This document shows positions 11,825-23,800 of a DNA stretch of 64,000 nucleotides, piece by piece. Source of the DNA: Hypoxylon rubiginosum. Taxonomy: Eukaryota > Ascomycota > Sordariomycetes > Xylariales > Hypoxylaceae. A program made the position numbers and the translations under genes. Under the pieces are notes generated by a model that saw nothing but the letters and a program-made list of their open reading frames with translations, was not told the DNA's origin and searched no databases. The stretch lies in contig CADCXA010000030.1 in the NCBI GenBank assembly GCA_902806565.1, positions 1,178,001 through 1,242,000 of the forward strand, read 5' to 3'. Numbering within the stretch: position 1 is the stretch's first letter; each line of letters begins with the position of its first letter.

Positions 11825-14800
11825 ATGAGTTCCGTCGCATATACAATGTCTTCAGTAGCCCCCGGGATCAGCACCCGGGGGGGCGCGGTGGCATCGGGCG
11901 CAATGGGCCTCTCTAGTAGAAACGTGAAGGGGGGGCCAGGAGGCCCAGGAAAGGCGCCATTTCGCCATATAGACGACTTGGTATCCGTCAATGTCGATCT
12001 CGACCCTCATACTCCACTGCGGAAAATCGTCGAGCTGGGCGACGCCCACATGCGACAAGCGACAACTTTCAACGACTTTGGGCGCCCCGACCTGGCTCTG
12101 CAAGAATACATCAAGGCATTCACTATTGCCGTCGATAAGGTGCCGAGGCATAAGGACTACCCTTCCATGAAACCCGACAGGGGCGACTTGAACCGCCTAT
12201 ACAATGCCCTGAAGCTAAAAATTACAACCAACGGCGCTGTATTTGACAAGATAAAGGACGATATCAAGCAGGACAATCAAAGGAGTGGGGTACAACCGAC
12301 GAGTTCAAATGGCTCCTCTGCGGCCAGCCTTCAAGGCCAATCTGACGTTTCGTCAAGTACATCGCAGCAGACCCAGCTCCACGTAACCATAGATCCATAC
12401 AAGAGCCAGGCCGAAGATGAACACGATGCCTCGAACGCGGCCAGCGTCACCAACGGTGCCCGGGCTGGACATAGGCAAAAACCAGCGATACAGCCAAAGC
12501 CCCAAGCATTACATGGGAAAGCCATCAAACAAACCCAGAAGCTTCCTCAGGAAGACCTTGCCGATCGATTTGCCCGTCTGCGTGATTCTAAGAAACCCGT
12601 ACCGGCCTCGCCTGGAGAGTTGTCGCTCCATCAGTCGCTCCCTTCGCTTGACACGTCTATGGTGGCCATGCCCAAAGTTCCCCAAGCAATATATAACCCT
12701 GCACGAGGTACCGTAACCAGCGAGGCTGCCAACCTTCCGTCCAGCTCCCCCCATGGCATGTTTAGTCGCGTGAACTCAAACACTACGGCTCCTAGCGCAC
12801 CCGCTCAAATGTTATCGGAAAACGCGATGAGCACCCGCAGCAGAGAGCAGTTCGTCGCGGCGAACACTTACGGGGTTTCCAAGCCGCGGAAGGCACCGAC
12901 AAGAGCTCGGATTCCAACCGAGGATACCATCACTGCCGCAGCCCTCGCTAGTCTCATAAACCAATCCCCTGAAAATATTGACATTCTTATCATCGATGTT
13001 CGTGAACGCGAGTCTTTCGACGAAGGACATATCAGATCCCACAGGACGATTTGTGTCGAACCCGAGATCCTCATGCGAGAGAATATTTCCGCGGACGATA
13101 TTGCCGACAGCATGGTTCTTGCACCGGCCACCGAGAGGCTTGCGATCGAACGGCGTGACAAAGTTGATATGGTCGTTATATATGACGACGATAGTACTTC
13201 AATACCGACCAAGGTAACTGGAAATCCGTACGAAATGGTCCTGTACAATATACGGCAAGCTTTGTCATATTATAGTTACGGCAGACCACTCAAAGATGGC
13301 CCAAAACTGCTGAGAGGCGGCCTAGACGCGTGGGTAAATGAATTTGGGGAGCAATCCCTCGAGACCTCGGATACTATGCCAGGTTACGTCCCCAACGGCG
13401 CGAAAATCTCACCACAGCACAACAGCCGAAGGCGATCGCGGATGAAGATCAGAAAACTTGGTTCGGACGAAATCGAGCAGTTCGAGGACATGATCCGTCG
13501 AGACGGGAATGATGCGTTCGACTATGTTAAAACGAGAGAAGACTTTATCCGACGCTACCCAAGTATCCCGGCGGCCCCAGAATCCATGATGTCTTCTTCG
13601 CTGCAAAAATACCAAAAGTCTGGACGCCTTCTGGATCCGCAAGAAGAAGACTATCTGGCCGAACTTGGACCGGCCCCTCCTAGGCGACCGGCGCCGGCTA
13701 TGCCAAGGACCAGATATAGTGGCTTCGAGTCGACAGATGATGATGACTCAACCGTTGGCGCCCTCGCCAAAATGGCGCCCGCTGCTGTTCCGGCGGGGGG
13801 CCCTCGATATGTGACGGGTCTTGAGAATGGCAGAAATTATTGTTTTGCAAACTCTTGGATCCAGGCATTTCTTGTCTCGCCCAGGGTCATGGACGAATTT
13901 CTTTCGCCTGATTTTCCTCAGAACTGGCGGCATCACTTCCAGAGAGAGCCCACCCAGCCACAGCTATTGTGCAAGATAGTTGCGAACACACTCCAGTGGA
14001 TGCACAAGAGAGAATTTCATCAGTTGAAGCTTGGGACACTCATGGTACGTTCCCTTCTACCTGGTTGTTTATAATTCCACACTGACAAGCGAGAAAGCAC
14101 TACTTCCGTGCTGTCCATCCGGGGTACGTGGAAAACAACGAGCTCTACGTATTCGGAGATGGCGTTCAGCATGATACCGACGAATTCACGGTGTTCCTGA
14201 CAAACCAGCTCCGCGGTGAGACTTATATAGGCGATCTTGTGCGACAGATACCGGTCCCATTCATACCAGCTGGGACAAGTGGACTGGTCCGTGACTTAGT
14301 CAATCTGTTTTGGCAGCTTCAAATAGACTCAGCTTCCTTTGTTTCCAAATACTTCAACGCCGCGGGTTTTTGTTTCAGAACTTGTCGGAATTGCCAAAGT
14401 ACCTTCATTAGGAGGGAACCGAGAGACATAATTTATGCCTCTCCGCTGCGAAATGGGCAGGATTTAATGTCTTGTTTACGTGACGAGCATATCGATGATG
14501 TTCCTTTCAACGACGAGGATGGCTGCAAGTTGAAGACAGCCAGGGCAAGCATACGCTACTCGTACTTGAGATTCCCTCCTGTGTTGCGCATAATTTTAAG
14601 GAGAGTGGGATTTGATAGCGTGGCGCAGAAACAGACTTATCCCTGCGCGTTTCCTGTCACGCTTGATTTGGCTGAACTCGCAGTCGACGCACAGATACGC
14701 CAACAAGTTAGCGACATTATAGGCGCCCCACTGAACGAAGGCATTGCTGGGTCAACGCAGTACGAGCTTTACGCCGTTCAAGTCCACATTGGCCAAACCA

Positions 14801-15048
14801 CGAAAGCGGGTCACTACTGGACCTACATCAGGCAGAGATCGGACGCCGGTTACGCCGGTGCGAACAACCGGTGTTGGCTCGAGTGCAATGATACAAAAAT
14901 AACCCCATTGTCGCCAAATCAGTGGGCGCAGGTGCATCGCAAGCTAAACCGTTGTAACGGATCAACACCGACGCAATTGTTCTACAGGCGCAAAGACGTA
15001 GACTACGACAACTACCAGTCTGAAGTGGGACCAGAGCTATTTGCCTAG
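11825..15048 (+). CDS. Doa4/USP8-like ubiquitin-specific protease with inactive rhodanese domain (1056 aa)
   Basis: Two exons (11825-14044, 14098-15048) around a 53-bp intron ending in AAAG. Domains: USP8-dimerisation/MIT-like helical region (about residues 60-155, TPLRKIVELGDAHMRQATTF... ALKLKITTNGAVFDKI); disordered linker; rhodanese-like fold (about 385-520, IDILIIDVRERESFDEGHI) where the active-site loop reads VVIYDDDS, without Cys, so catalytically dead as in Doa4; then a USP domain. Catalytic Cys is in GRNYCFANSWIQ (residue 673), followed by the QHDTDEF box, and catalytic His in GHYWTYI (residue 979) with NDTKI behind it. The finger subdomain keeps only one CxxC (CRNC). Predicted to remove ubiquitin from endosomal cargo or ESCRT proteins. 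The Cys box is more divergent than in canonical Doa4, so this may be a paralogue. Confidence 0.88.
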
Positions 15049-15726
15049 GGCTGATATGTCTGGAACTCCATCAGGAAAAAGCAGCAGCTCAGGTAGAGGG
15101 TGGGAAAGAGGGGAGAAGACGACAGACGGGCACTTGGCATAAGTCTGGTCCAGGCTGGACAAGCCGGCGTTTTTTAAAAAGGGGGGGGGGGGGGGGGGGG
15201 GGGGTGGCGTACCGAACCAGCGCCTAGAGACAAAGATACCTACCAAATTTGATATTTATCTTGTCTTTGTTTAGATCTATGTATATATTCATAAAGACAT
15301 CTGTCTACTGCCTACGCTGTGGTATGTACCCATTTTGATTCTTGTCGGTGTTTACCTAGGTACTTACTAGGTAGGCTGACGAGGTACGGGAGCGAGCAGT
15401 GATATCTATACCTCGCATATAATCTTGCTACTGTTGTGAAGAAAACGCCGCCACGTCTCTTAGACGTCGAATAAGGAGGGAGGGACGAATAATGTGACTG
15501 TTTCGAGACAAAGCGATTTGTCAATGAACATGGTCTAGGGGTATTCGTACAATATATTCCTTCGTATTTACTCGGTTTTCTATATCAACATGCCCGACAA
15601 CCGTCGACGGTCCATCTATCTCTACTGTACCTTCATATGCGATCGACGATATACGTACATACAAAAAGGGATACGATTCTACCGCATATCAGTCAGAGAT
15701 ACACGCCGGGCTTCCCTTCTTCCAAG
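15049..15726. other. Deubiquitinase 3' region and JDP-A leader
   Basis: Holds a 24-base G run (15181-15204) preceded by TTTTTAAAAA, ACCTAGGT at 15354-15361, and GTACATAC words. An in-frame ATG at 15637 precedes the chosen JDP-A start but is followed by residues that do not resemble a conserved N-terminus. Confidence 0.5.
15181..15204. repeat. Poly-G tract (G24)
   Basis: Twenty-four consecutive G bases about 130 bp after the deubiquitinase stop, likely in its 3' UTR. The length may be inaccurate in sequencing. Confidence 0.9.
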
Positions 15727-16605
15727 ATGTCTGAAACTTTTACATTGTCGTCCTTTAACCCGTACCTCGTGCTCGGGACGTCGCAGGATGCCGACATGTC
15801 GTGGATAAAGCATAGGCACCGCATGCTCTCCAAGTGGTACCACCCGGACAAGTCCGCCAACTACTACGTCCTCGGGCGGACCAAGTTCCTGGGCCCGCTC
15901 AACGACGACAAGTACGCCCGGGTCCAGGAAGCCTTCCGGATCCTGTCCGACGAGGAGCTCCGGGCGCAGTACGACGCGGCGGCCGGGGACGAACGGTACC
16001 GGGAAGAGGGGTACGTCAGCAGCGAGTACGAAGAGGAAGAAGAAATAGAAGAAGGAGAAGAAGAAGGAGAAGGAGAAGAGAAGAAGGAAGAGGAGGACGG
16101 CGAAGCCGACCCCCGGGCCGAAGAAGCCCAGTCCGATTGTGACGACAACAACAAGCAGAGACCTACCAGCAAGACCAACGAGTCCGCCGCCATCAAGTTC
16201 CGAGACCGCGCCTGGGTCGCCATGGCGCTCGAGGAAGCGTCCGAGAGCCTGACCGGCGCTCGGAGCACGTACGGCGACATCCGCGAGCGCGTCCTGCGGT
16301 TCGCCCAGGGGTCCGAGAAGACGATCGGCGCGCTCCGCGGCGTCGCCGACGCCATCGCCTTCTCGAACCTGCAGCTGGTGACGCTCCGGGGCCAGGCCGA
16401 GGGCTTGGGAAGGGGGAAGTGGAGGCGGGACACGGGCCAGGTCCGGATCGTGCTCGCCGCCGTGTGCCGCGCGGTGGCGCGGGTCGACGCGCTCAACGCG
16501 AAGCTCGCGGCGCTCGAGTGCACGGTTAGGGCGCTGGAGGCTTCGGACGATGGTGACGAGGAGAGGTGGCTTAAGGTTCTGTTTAGGACGCAGGCTTTTG
16601 AGTAA
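15727..16605 (+). CDS. Orphan J-domain protein, paralogue A (292 aa)
   Basis: Single exon. An N-terminal J-domain (about residues 9-80: NPYLVLGTSQDAD, HPD at 39-41, QEAFRILSDEELRAQYD) predicts an HSP70 co-chaperone. There is an insertion between the HPD loop and helix III compared with usual J-domains. A long Glu-rich tract (about 98-125) follows, then a helical C-terminal domain (about 155-292) starting IKFRDRAWVAMALEEA and containing RFAQGSEK, KLAALE and EERWLKVLFRTQA. The C-terminal domain matches that of the gene at 40191-41018 but no family I can name. Coding sequence is very GC-rich, unlike its flanks and its paralogue, so the reverse strand is also open (15679-16911). I chose the ATG at 15727 (CCAAGATGTC) over 15637 because the conserved region begins right after it. 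Substrate and location are unknown. Confidence 0.85.
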   Translation: MSETFTLSSFNPYLVLGTSQDADMSWIKHRHRMLSKWYHPDKSANYYVLGRTKFLGPLNDDKYARVQEAFRILSDEELRAQYDAAAGDERYREEGYVSSEYEEEEEIEEGEEEGEGEEKKEEEDGEADPRAEEAQSDCDDNNKQRPTSKTNESAAIKFRDRAWVAMALEEASESLTGARSTYGDIRERVLRFAQGSEKTIGALRGVADAIAFSNLQLVTLRGQAEGLGRGKWRRDTGQVRIVLAAVCRAVARVDALNAKLAALECTVRALEASDDGDEERWLKVLFRTQAFE

Positions 16606-17435
16606 GTATTTACTACGCTGAGAACCGCCGAGGTATTGTGAACTTCGGCTTGGTAAGCTTGATAGCTGCCGTTTCCACCCGACTACCCCTATCAGATTGA
16701 GTAAGTACCATGGCAGTAGCAATAACGTAAGATATGCATTCGAACAGTGAGATAGATTGTTAGATAAAATCACAACTCGTAGTAAACCATAAAAATTTGA
16801 CTGAATAGATGAAACATGTTGACGGGTGTATTTAGTTTGATATTCATGGCCGATAGTGACACCAAAGGCTTCTTGGAGAGGATCGATTGGTATGTGAGAT
16901 ATGACACACAAAGACCTTTGTTCCGCGTATGTTAGGTAGAGTTTGCTTATTCTGACGGAGCCGGTATGCCTTATGAACTTCTACCTAAGATGGACTACCC
17001 CTTATATACTTGTATGTCGAATTCAAATTATACGTCATAAGAAATATTGCCTTTCCAACAATACTCGTCTAATACGTCCTTCACGAGCAATGCCTTTGAT
17101 ATGCTGACTGTAGCAAAGCACCCCCAACATAGGAGGGGAATTTCATCTGTTGGAGATTATATCCCCCTATTTAGAAATTCCCCGTACATATTCTCACCTA
17201 AATACGTCACATATCAAATAGTTCAACGGCATAATCAGGGTTTCATTCTCTATTACAGACTCTACCTCAAGTATCGACTGAGAATGATACACCGGCCCGT
17301 GATAATTACTCTACATACCTGATACCTTGACCCAAAAATCCTCAGATGAATCGACACTACACTGCGAAATGCCTAGGGACGGTGGTTTGGCAGACAGACT
17401 GGGGAACCGAAAAAAGGGAAGAAACCAAAGTTTGT
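16606..17435. other. Convergent intergenic region
   Basis: AT-leaning DNA between the 3' ends of JDP-A and the acyl-CoA synthetase. Nothing beyond short non-protein-like frames is seen. Confidence 0.5.
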
Positions 17436-19651
17436 TCAAGAGCATCGCTTGAAACACTGCTGGATCTGCTTCTTGTAGGCGTCCTTCAGCGCCCTGCGGT
17501 TCACCTTCTGCGTCGCCGTCACAAGACCCTATATTCGTATTTCGTTAGCTTCGCAACAGCAATTTCTAGGTTTTATATAAGACTTACACTCGCAGGCGTC
17601 CACTCCTCCTCGACCAGCACGACGCCGACCACCATCTCCAGCCCCATGAGCCCGGCCTTCTTGCCGACGCCGACCAGGTCCTTGTGCACGGCCTCGAGCA
17701 CCTTCGGGTCGCCGTGCTCGTGCGCGTGGTCGACGCCCAGGCTCTTGGCCAGGTCCGCCAGCGGCTTCTCGTTCGGGCTGATGACGGCGATGGCCCGCGG
17801 GTGGTCGCTGTCGCCGTAGATCATGAGGTTGTTCACGTACCCGCTGCCGCGGTACACCGCCTCGAGCTTCTCCAGCGCGATGTACTCCCCGCCCTGCATC
17901 TTGACTAGGTTCTTGACGCGGTCGATGACCTTGATGTGGCCGATGCTCTCAAACTCGCCAATGTCGCCCGTCCGGAACCAGCCGTCCGCCGTGAACGCCT
18001 TCTCGGTCTCCTCTGGGTTCTTGTAGTACTCCTTGCACACGGGAAGACCTCGGAGGAGAATCTCGCCTTGCGGCGGGGTGCTCTTCGCGTCGTAGTTTAG
18101 ATCCGGCAAGCTGACGAGCTTGATCTCGAGCGAAGGGGGGACCGGGCCGATAGCGTTCGGTGTCCATTGCAATGGGCAGCCCAGCGCACCGTTGGCGCAA
18201 GTCTCGGTCAAGCCGTAGCCCGTGATCATCGGCGCAAGCACCATGCTCACAAACTGCCTCGTACCATCCGAAATCCCACTAGCACCGTTAAATAGGAACC
18301 TTACCTTTCCTCCCGTCATGTCGCGAACTTTCTTGAACACCAAGGCGTCTAGCAAGCCTCCTCCTGGTAGACCGGCGGCCACGAGCATGGTTTTGAGGTT
18401 GTAAGCACCCCAGAAAAGGTTCTTAGTCAACGCGCCACCCGAATTAACACGTGCTTCTATGCCCTTCCTGATGGTCTCCCATATTTGTGGTACGCCAACC
18501 ATGATAGTAGGTGCGAGCTCTCGCATGTCGCCGGCACAGTTGCGGGTGGAGGAGTCAGCTAACGTTCGTGGGGATCCGTATCCTAACGTGCCTCCGATGA
18601 ACATGACTAGATTCTCGACAGCCATTTCTAAGATATGGGCAAGGGGTAGATATGCGAGGATAGTATCGCGGTACGAAACGGTCTCGGCGACGACCGTATA
18701 GAGACCAGTGATACCGGCAACGATGCCTTCGTGGGTGATAGGAACACCTTTCGGCGTCCCAGACGAGCCTGAGGTGTACATGATACAGCACATGTCGCTG
18801 GGCTTCGGCGGTACCGGGTCTATAGGGTTCGATTCGCCGAGGGCTACGAGTTCAGAGTAGGATAGTATTGTGAGTTGGGAGTGGGATGCTTTAAAGTCGT
18901 CTATTTCCTTATCGGAAACAGGCATGTTCGTCGAGTCATTGTAAATTAGGTACTTGACGTTCTCCGCATTCTTCAACGGACTGCTGGCGGTCTTGAGTAG
19001 ATGGGGGTCGGTGTACATGGCCTTCGCGCTCGTTTGCGTGAGAGAGTACTCGACCGCATCTGGGCCGAGGGTGTCGTAGGCGGTCGCGATGGTGATGGAC
19101 TGCGAGGCACAGCCGTGGGCCATACATAGCCAGTTTGCACTGGAATTAGGATTAGTTACGAGAACCTACTTTGCTACTGGTGGAGAAGAAGAGATGCTTT
19201 ACCTTGTCGTCGCAAATATGTGCAGAACCTCTCCCGACTCGAGACCTAGTTTCCTGAGACCAGCACCAACACGAAACGCTTGCGTCTTGTACTCGTTATA
19301 GGTCAGGAAGGAGTAGGGAGAGAGCTCAAAGTAAGTCCACTTCTTTTCAACCTCGGTTTTCACACCATCAACAATCTTGGGAACCTTTTTGGTCTCGATA
19401 TGTGTTTTTATCAGTTTACGGGTTCCTATCGCTGGCTTGTCACCGTGCTTATTGGCACTCTCAAGTAATATGTCGTAGGTCGTGGCGATGTTGGAGGCCG
19501 GGCGGGTGATGAGGCCGTCCTTGGCCTTGAAATGCCTAAACGGTTTCGTCTCGCCTTCAACGTCTTCAACGCCGGGAGCTTCGACCATAAACGGAGGTTT
19601 CTGGACCATATAGAGCGGCAGAACGCCCTCAAATTGAGTTGGGAGGGCCAT
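17436..19651 (-). CDS. FAA1: Long-chain fatty-acid-CoA ligase, Faa1/Faa4 type (697 aa)
   Basis: Activates long-chain fatty acids to acyl-CoA (ATP to AMP) for lipid synthesis, import and beta-oxidation. Three exons: 19651-19203, 19139-17588, 17528-17436. The adenylate-forming signatures are clear: YTSGSSGTPKGVP (AMP-binding P-loop), AYLPLAHILEM, YGLTETCANG, GWFRTGDIGEFE and DRVKNLVKMQGGEYIALEKLE (the FACS signature). The second junction restores FATTSANWLCMAHG, and the last restores ASGLVTATQKVNRRALKDAY. The C-terminus FKRCS is not a PTS1 signal, so a cytosolic/ER/lipid-droplet enzyme is more likely than a peroxisomal one. Which of FAA1/FAA4 it corresponds to cannot be decided from one sequence. 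Confidence 0.94.
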
Positions 19652-20892
19652 GTTCGAGATTGGAGGGAAAGCGGTGTTAAGATTGGAGGGCAGGGATGTT
19701 GAAGAGTGTGTGTGTGAAGTTGAAGGTTGAGGGTTCTGGGGTTGTAGGATTGAGGGATCAAGGTTGGAACTGACAGCGTTGAGGGTTGAAGGCTGCAGCT
19801 GCAGTTGGAGCTTGATATATTAAAGTTTGGGATTTACCAGCCAAGGCACAGGGCAGAAGACGTCAGCGGGGCAAACTAAGCACAACCCGGCAACAATCTA
19901 ACAATCCTAGCGAGGCTAACGCAAGACCCGGCTGGGGTATAGGCGAATTTGTATTCTCTTTAGACGAATATTAGAGAAATGGAGAAATGGAGAAATGAAC
20001 ATGCCTTGGCAGTAACTGGAATTAGAAGTTGAGAGAGATAATGCTGCATCTCGTGGGCCATTATAATATCATTACGATATAATAACAAGCATGAGCACGT
20101 TTGAAATAAGACCTACAGAATGAGAAGTTTACCAGATTGTCGGGTAGCCCGGACACAGGCCTCGGTTCGTGAATGTTGTCATGTTCCGGTCATATTGGCT
20201 AGCATCCTTTTTTCTTTCGGCCGAATGATGATTTGACCCGGCAATAGCGATATCCGCTGCAGGATCGAATTTCTTGAGTTCGAATTGGAGAGACGTCTGT
20301 CTTCGGTTGCTTGGTATTCCTACGTCTAGGAAAGGAATTTGGACGGTATACTAAAGAACGAAGCAGACATGATATTTCGGCATATTATAAACGATACCGA
20401 GGCTTTTTCTTGTCGTTCGGATATGAGGTCCCCATCTACCTTGTAATTATCAAATTGCTGCAGGGAGGCTTCGTGCTAGGAGTCCTCTACGGTACCCTTG
20501 CATTCATGTAATCCCGATTCGTCGATAGCCGGACCCTCAAACCCGCTTTTCGATGAGGTCCGGAGGTTTGCTTGAATTCGTATATGCGCCACCTACCTAA
20601 AGACAAGAGTTCTAAGACCCCTCATACAATATTGAATATAACCTCCTTTTCTTCTTCTTCTTCTTCTTCTTCCGTCATTACCACGGATCTAGGTGACACC
20701 TTCCTCAGGCCAGATGGGTCAATTGAGGTCCATGCACCAGTGCATGTTAACGGAGACGCCTCTATCGCTCCGGACGAGTATATGGACATATCATACCTGC
20801 GTCCATCAAACTGGTGAAGGGCGTCGGTTTGTCTGTTTGCGGTTTCCATGTGGACTCTTGAGCTCGACGCCAGCCCTCGAAAAAAGCGCCAA
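19652..20892. other. FAA1 promoter and HET-gene 3' region
   Basis: About 1.24 kb. Next to 19652 is a purine-rich stretch (pyrimidine-rich on the transcribed side) typical of a promoter and leader. Near 20650-20671 is a (TTC)n run inside a short open frame (20584-20817) that I do not accept as a gene. Confidence 0.5.
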
Positions 20893-23800
20893 CTAAGAAT
20901 ACCTCGTGCCCCTGACGGCTTCTTTACCGCCAAGGCAGACTTCGCATACCCCGCAGGCAGTACATGTGTGAATAAAGGCCCTTTCTAATGTATTTTCCCT
21001 ATTACTCCCAAACTCGATTTCCGGCTTGATGAGCTGCTCGAACGCGTCTCTACCTAGCGAAATAGCATACCTCCCGGCCCGGTCTCCGATCTCCGGCACG
21101 ATACGAAATACCGACCGAAAGATCATGCGCTGCGGGCTTTCGCATAATGTATTGTTTATTTCGCCGGGAAACGACCAGGCTAAAAGGACGTAACCCCTTT
21201 TCACCTGCATCTTGACGACGCTGTTTAAACTATAGAGAAATGATATGGTAACCTCGCTTTCTGAGGTATCGAGTCGGAAAATCATAGTAGTACTAGGATG
21301 CACTGCTTGAGGCTTCTTATAGGAGGTATGTTCCATAGCCGGATCTACGTCGAAGTCGTATATTTGAACTGGTTGGGGTAGCCACTTTGTCCTCTATTGA
21401 ATCACCAAGTTAGTTTCTGCTCGGATGATCTGAAAAGTGCTTACATTATGTCTATCTTCGACATCCGCCGGCATATACCATCGTTGCTTCTGCTTTTCGC
21501 CATCGAACTTGGATTGACGGATTCCGTTCACTGCCAGCACCGTAGTTTCAATATCTGTTGCAGGTAATGGTACGCCAGCTTTGTTTACGTTGTTTCCGAA
21601 CTCAAATGTGCAATACACTATGCTGCGCCGTGCCGTAAGATTCTTATCAGCGGCCTCGTACTTGGAGAGGACCACCCTAATCTCCGGGCTCCGCAAGTGC
21701 ACACACGCAACCCAGTGGCCGGATACTCTCCGTTCGCCGACATGGATTGGTTGAAACAAGATATATAAGTGTCGTTCCTGGAGTGGCGGCACTGTTAGGA
21801 GCAGGCAAGTCGACCTATCAGACAAAGCGGTCGACACCCGAGCAGCCTGAGCAGGATGTAGCCCGCAAGGAACAATGTCATCACCTGGGGATATCTCCCA
21901 TGCGGTGAAATCTGCCTGCATCCTGCCATCCTCCGTAACTTTACATAAATAGTCGGGGGCAGAGGATAAAAAATAATGGCCAAAATCGTAGATAGACTGG
22001 GGACACCAATCCCATCCTCCCGCTGAGGCCACGGGAATTTCACTGTGAAATAGTGAAGTGACGGGTATTATATCCATCTGACTTAGGATTTGTCTCGTGA
22101 TCTGTGGCGTCGACATAGTGGACTCGAATTTAACGGGCGGTAGACAGATTAGTCCAGCACTAATCATCCGATCTCTTGGCCAAGATGTTGTCCTCGATCT
22201 CAGCGCCGTTAAAAAGTGGGATAGACTATTAGAAATGTTGTCATGAGTGCCCTTGAAAAGATCCCTGGTGCGATACCGTCTTATAATATCGCTGGCAATG
22301 AAGTGACCAGGCAGAGGAATCTCGCCGGTAGGATCAAGTGTACGTCTTACCTTTCGTCTGATGTTAGAGTCGACAGGTCTCAGCCAATCTTTCAGGTCCC
22401 AAGCAAGAATATCCTCGTCCAAGTCTTTAATCAACGGCGGCCCGGAAGGATCTTCTGGATTTCCGAACAGAACTTTGACAGGATGATTCCTCGACGCCCA
22501 TAATTCGGCCGCAGTCCAGCTTCTCGTGAACCAAGTGGATAAGACTAGTGCCACGGCTGGTGTCCCATCCTCTCTCCATGGGAAGTGTACCAAGTCTTCG
22601 TCGTGAACCAAAGTTACCTTTGCCATCGCGTAATTCCTAAGCATGGCGTTGATCGCTGCGGTCCGCGCCTCGCGGTCGGTAGGTATAGAGACAGCGTCCC
22701 ACCAAAGTCCGCTGCAGCCGAGGCGGATCGCAATGGAGACAAAGTATTGGTAGAGACAGCCATTCACCCGGCTCGGTTTCTTTCCAACCCCGGTGCCGTC
22801 TGCCCAGACGTGAGAGATGGCCATATAACTCCGGTCACGACTATCGCACAGCGATTGCTTCGCCCGAGATTTGAACAAACCGAGGAAGCGCCCCAGATGG
22901 TCGCTGTTTTTGTTGGGAATATGCCACGCAGTGTTGAACCAAGGGCTCGAATTATTGATATTCCCGGCTTTCGCAAATGCCTCGTTTAGTAGCTCTGGAG
23001 GGAACCTAACCTCGTCTTCGCAATACGACTCTTTGCATTTATGAACCTGGTCAACCCACGTAGAAGGATGAGTAGCTTGTAGGCAGTGCTGGTCTGTACA
23101 GTAGATGTGCTTGTCCATAGAATTAAGGAACGGAGTGTTAAAGGCCATTTCGGCAAGCAGTGGGATATCTGCTGGCCCTTTCTCGCCTTGGAGGGAAACG
23201 TTCCAGAGACGATTTGGGCATATGCCGTATTCGCGACATCTTGATGTGCTTCGCATGGCGCTGGTTTCGTAGTCGTTTTTTAGGATTTGCTTGAGATGAG
23301 CAGGCGAATCTACTCCTCCAGACATGGAAGCTAACGTCCCATGAATGGAATGCTTATCGCCAAAGGCAAGCCGCAAGGCCCAGGTGCATAGTTCAAGCAC
23401 ACCGCGAAGATCGAGACAACATATCTTTGGCAGTTCTAATCGCTTAGCAACCGTATCGTAGCAAATTTGATCCCATATCACCTCTAGTTCAGAAACTGGA
23501 ACCCAACATGACAGAAGGGTCAAGATAAAGTCTCGGAGAGCGGGCCATTCGCACGGTGGCGCGGACGCCGCAAGAGAGGCTTTCCGAGCTCGGCATTTAG
23601 GGCCATCGCAAGGGATGACTCCTGAATGGAAGCACTGGTAGAAAACCAGGGCGAAGATATGCTCTCCAAGACAACGGGGAGCTTCACGAGGGGTTCCTCT
23701 AAAATCGCCAAATTCCCATGCCGTCACCCCTATTCCATTCGCACGGGTTGCGTGTCTTACACGGAACCCCCTATTTCGACAGTTTTCTAGTTCACGCTGA

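Noticed and set aside
15679..16911. 410-codon open frame on the minus strand
   Set aside because: It is the antisense of GC-rich JDP-A. The composition is low-complexity (VVVV, FFSFF from the Glu tract) with no domain, while the plus strand has a J-domain and a paralogue.
18820..18845. tRNA B-box-like GGGTTCGATTCGCC
   Set aside because: It lies inside the acyl-CoA synthetase coding exon and has no A-box or acceptor stem around it. I found no convincing tRNA in the window.
20584..20817. 70-codon frame with a Ser run
   Set aside because: The Ser run is a TTC microsatellite; short, no homology-like signal, and close to the HET gene 3' end.
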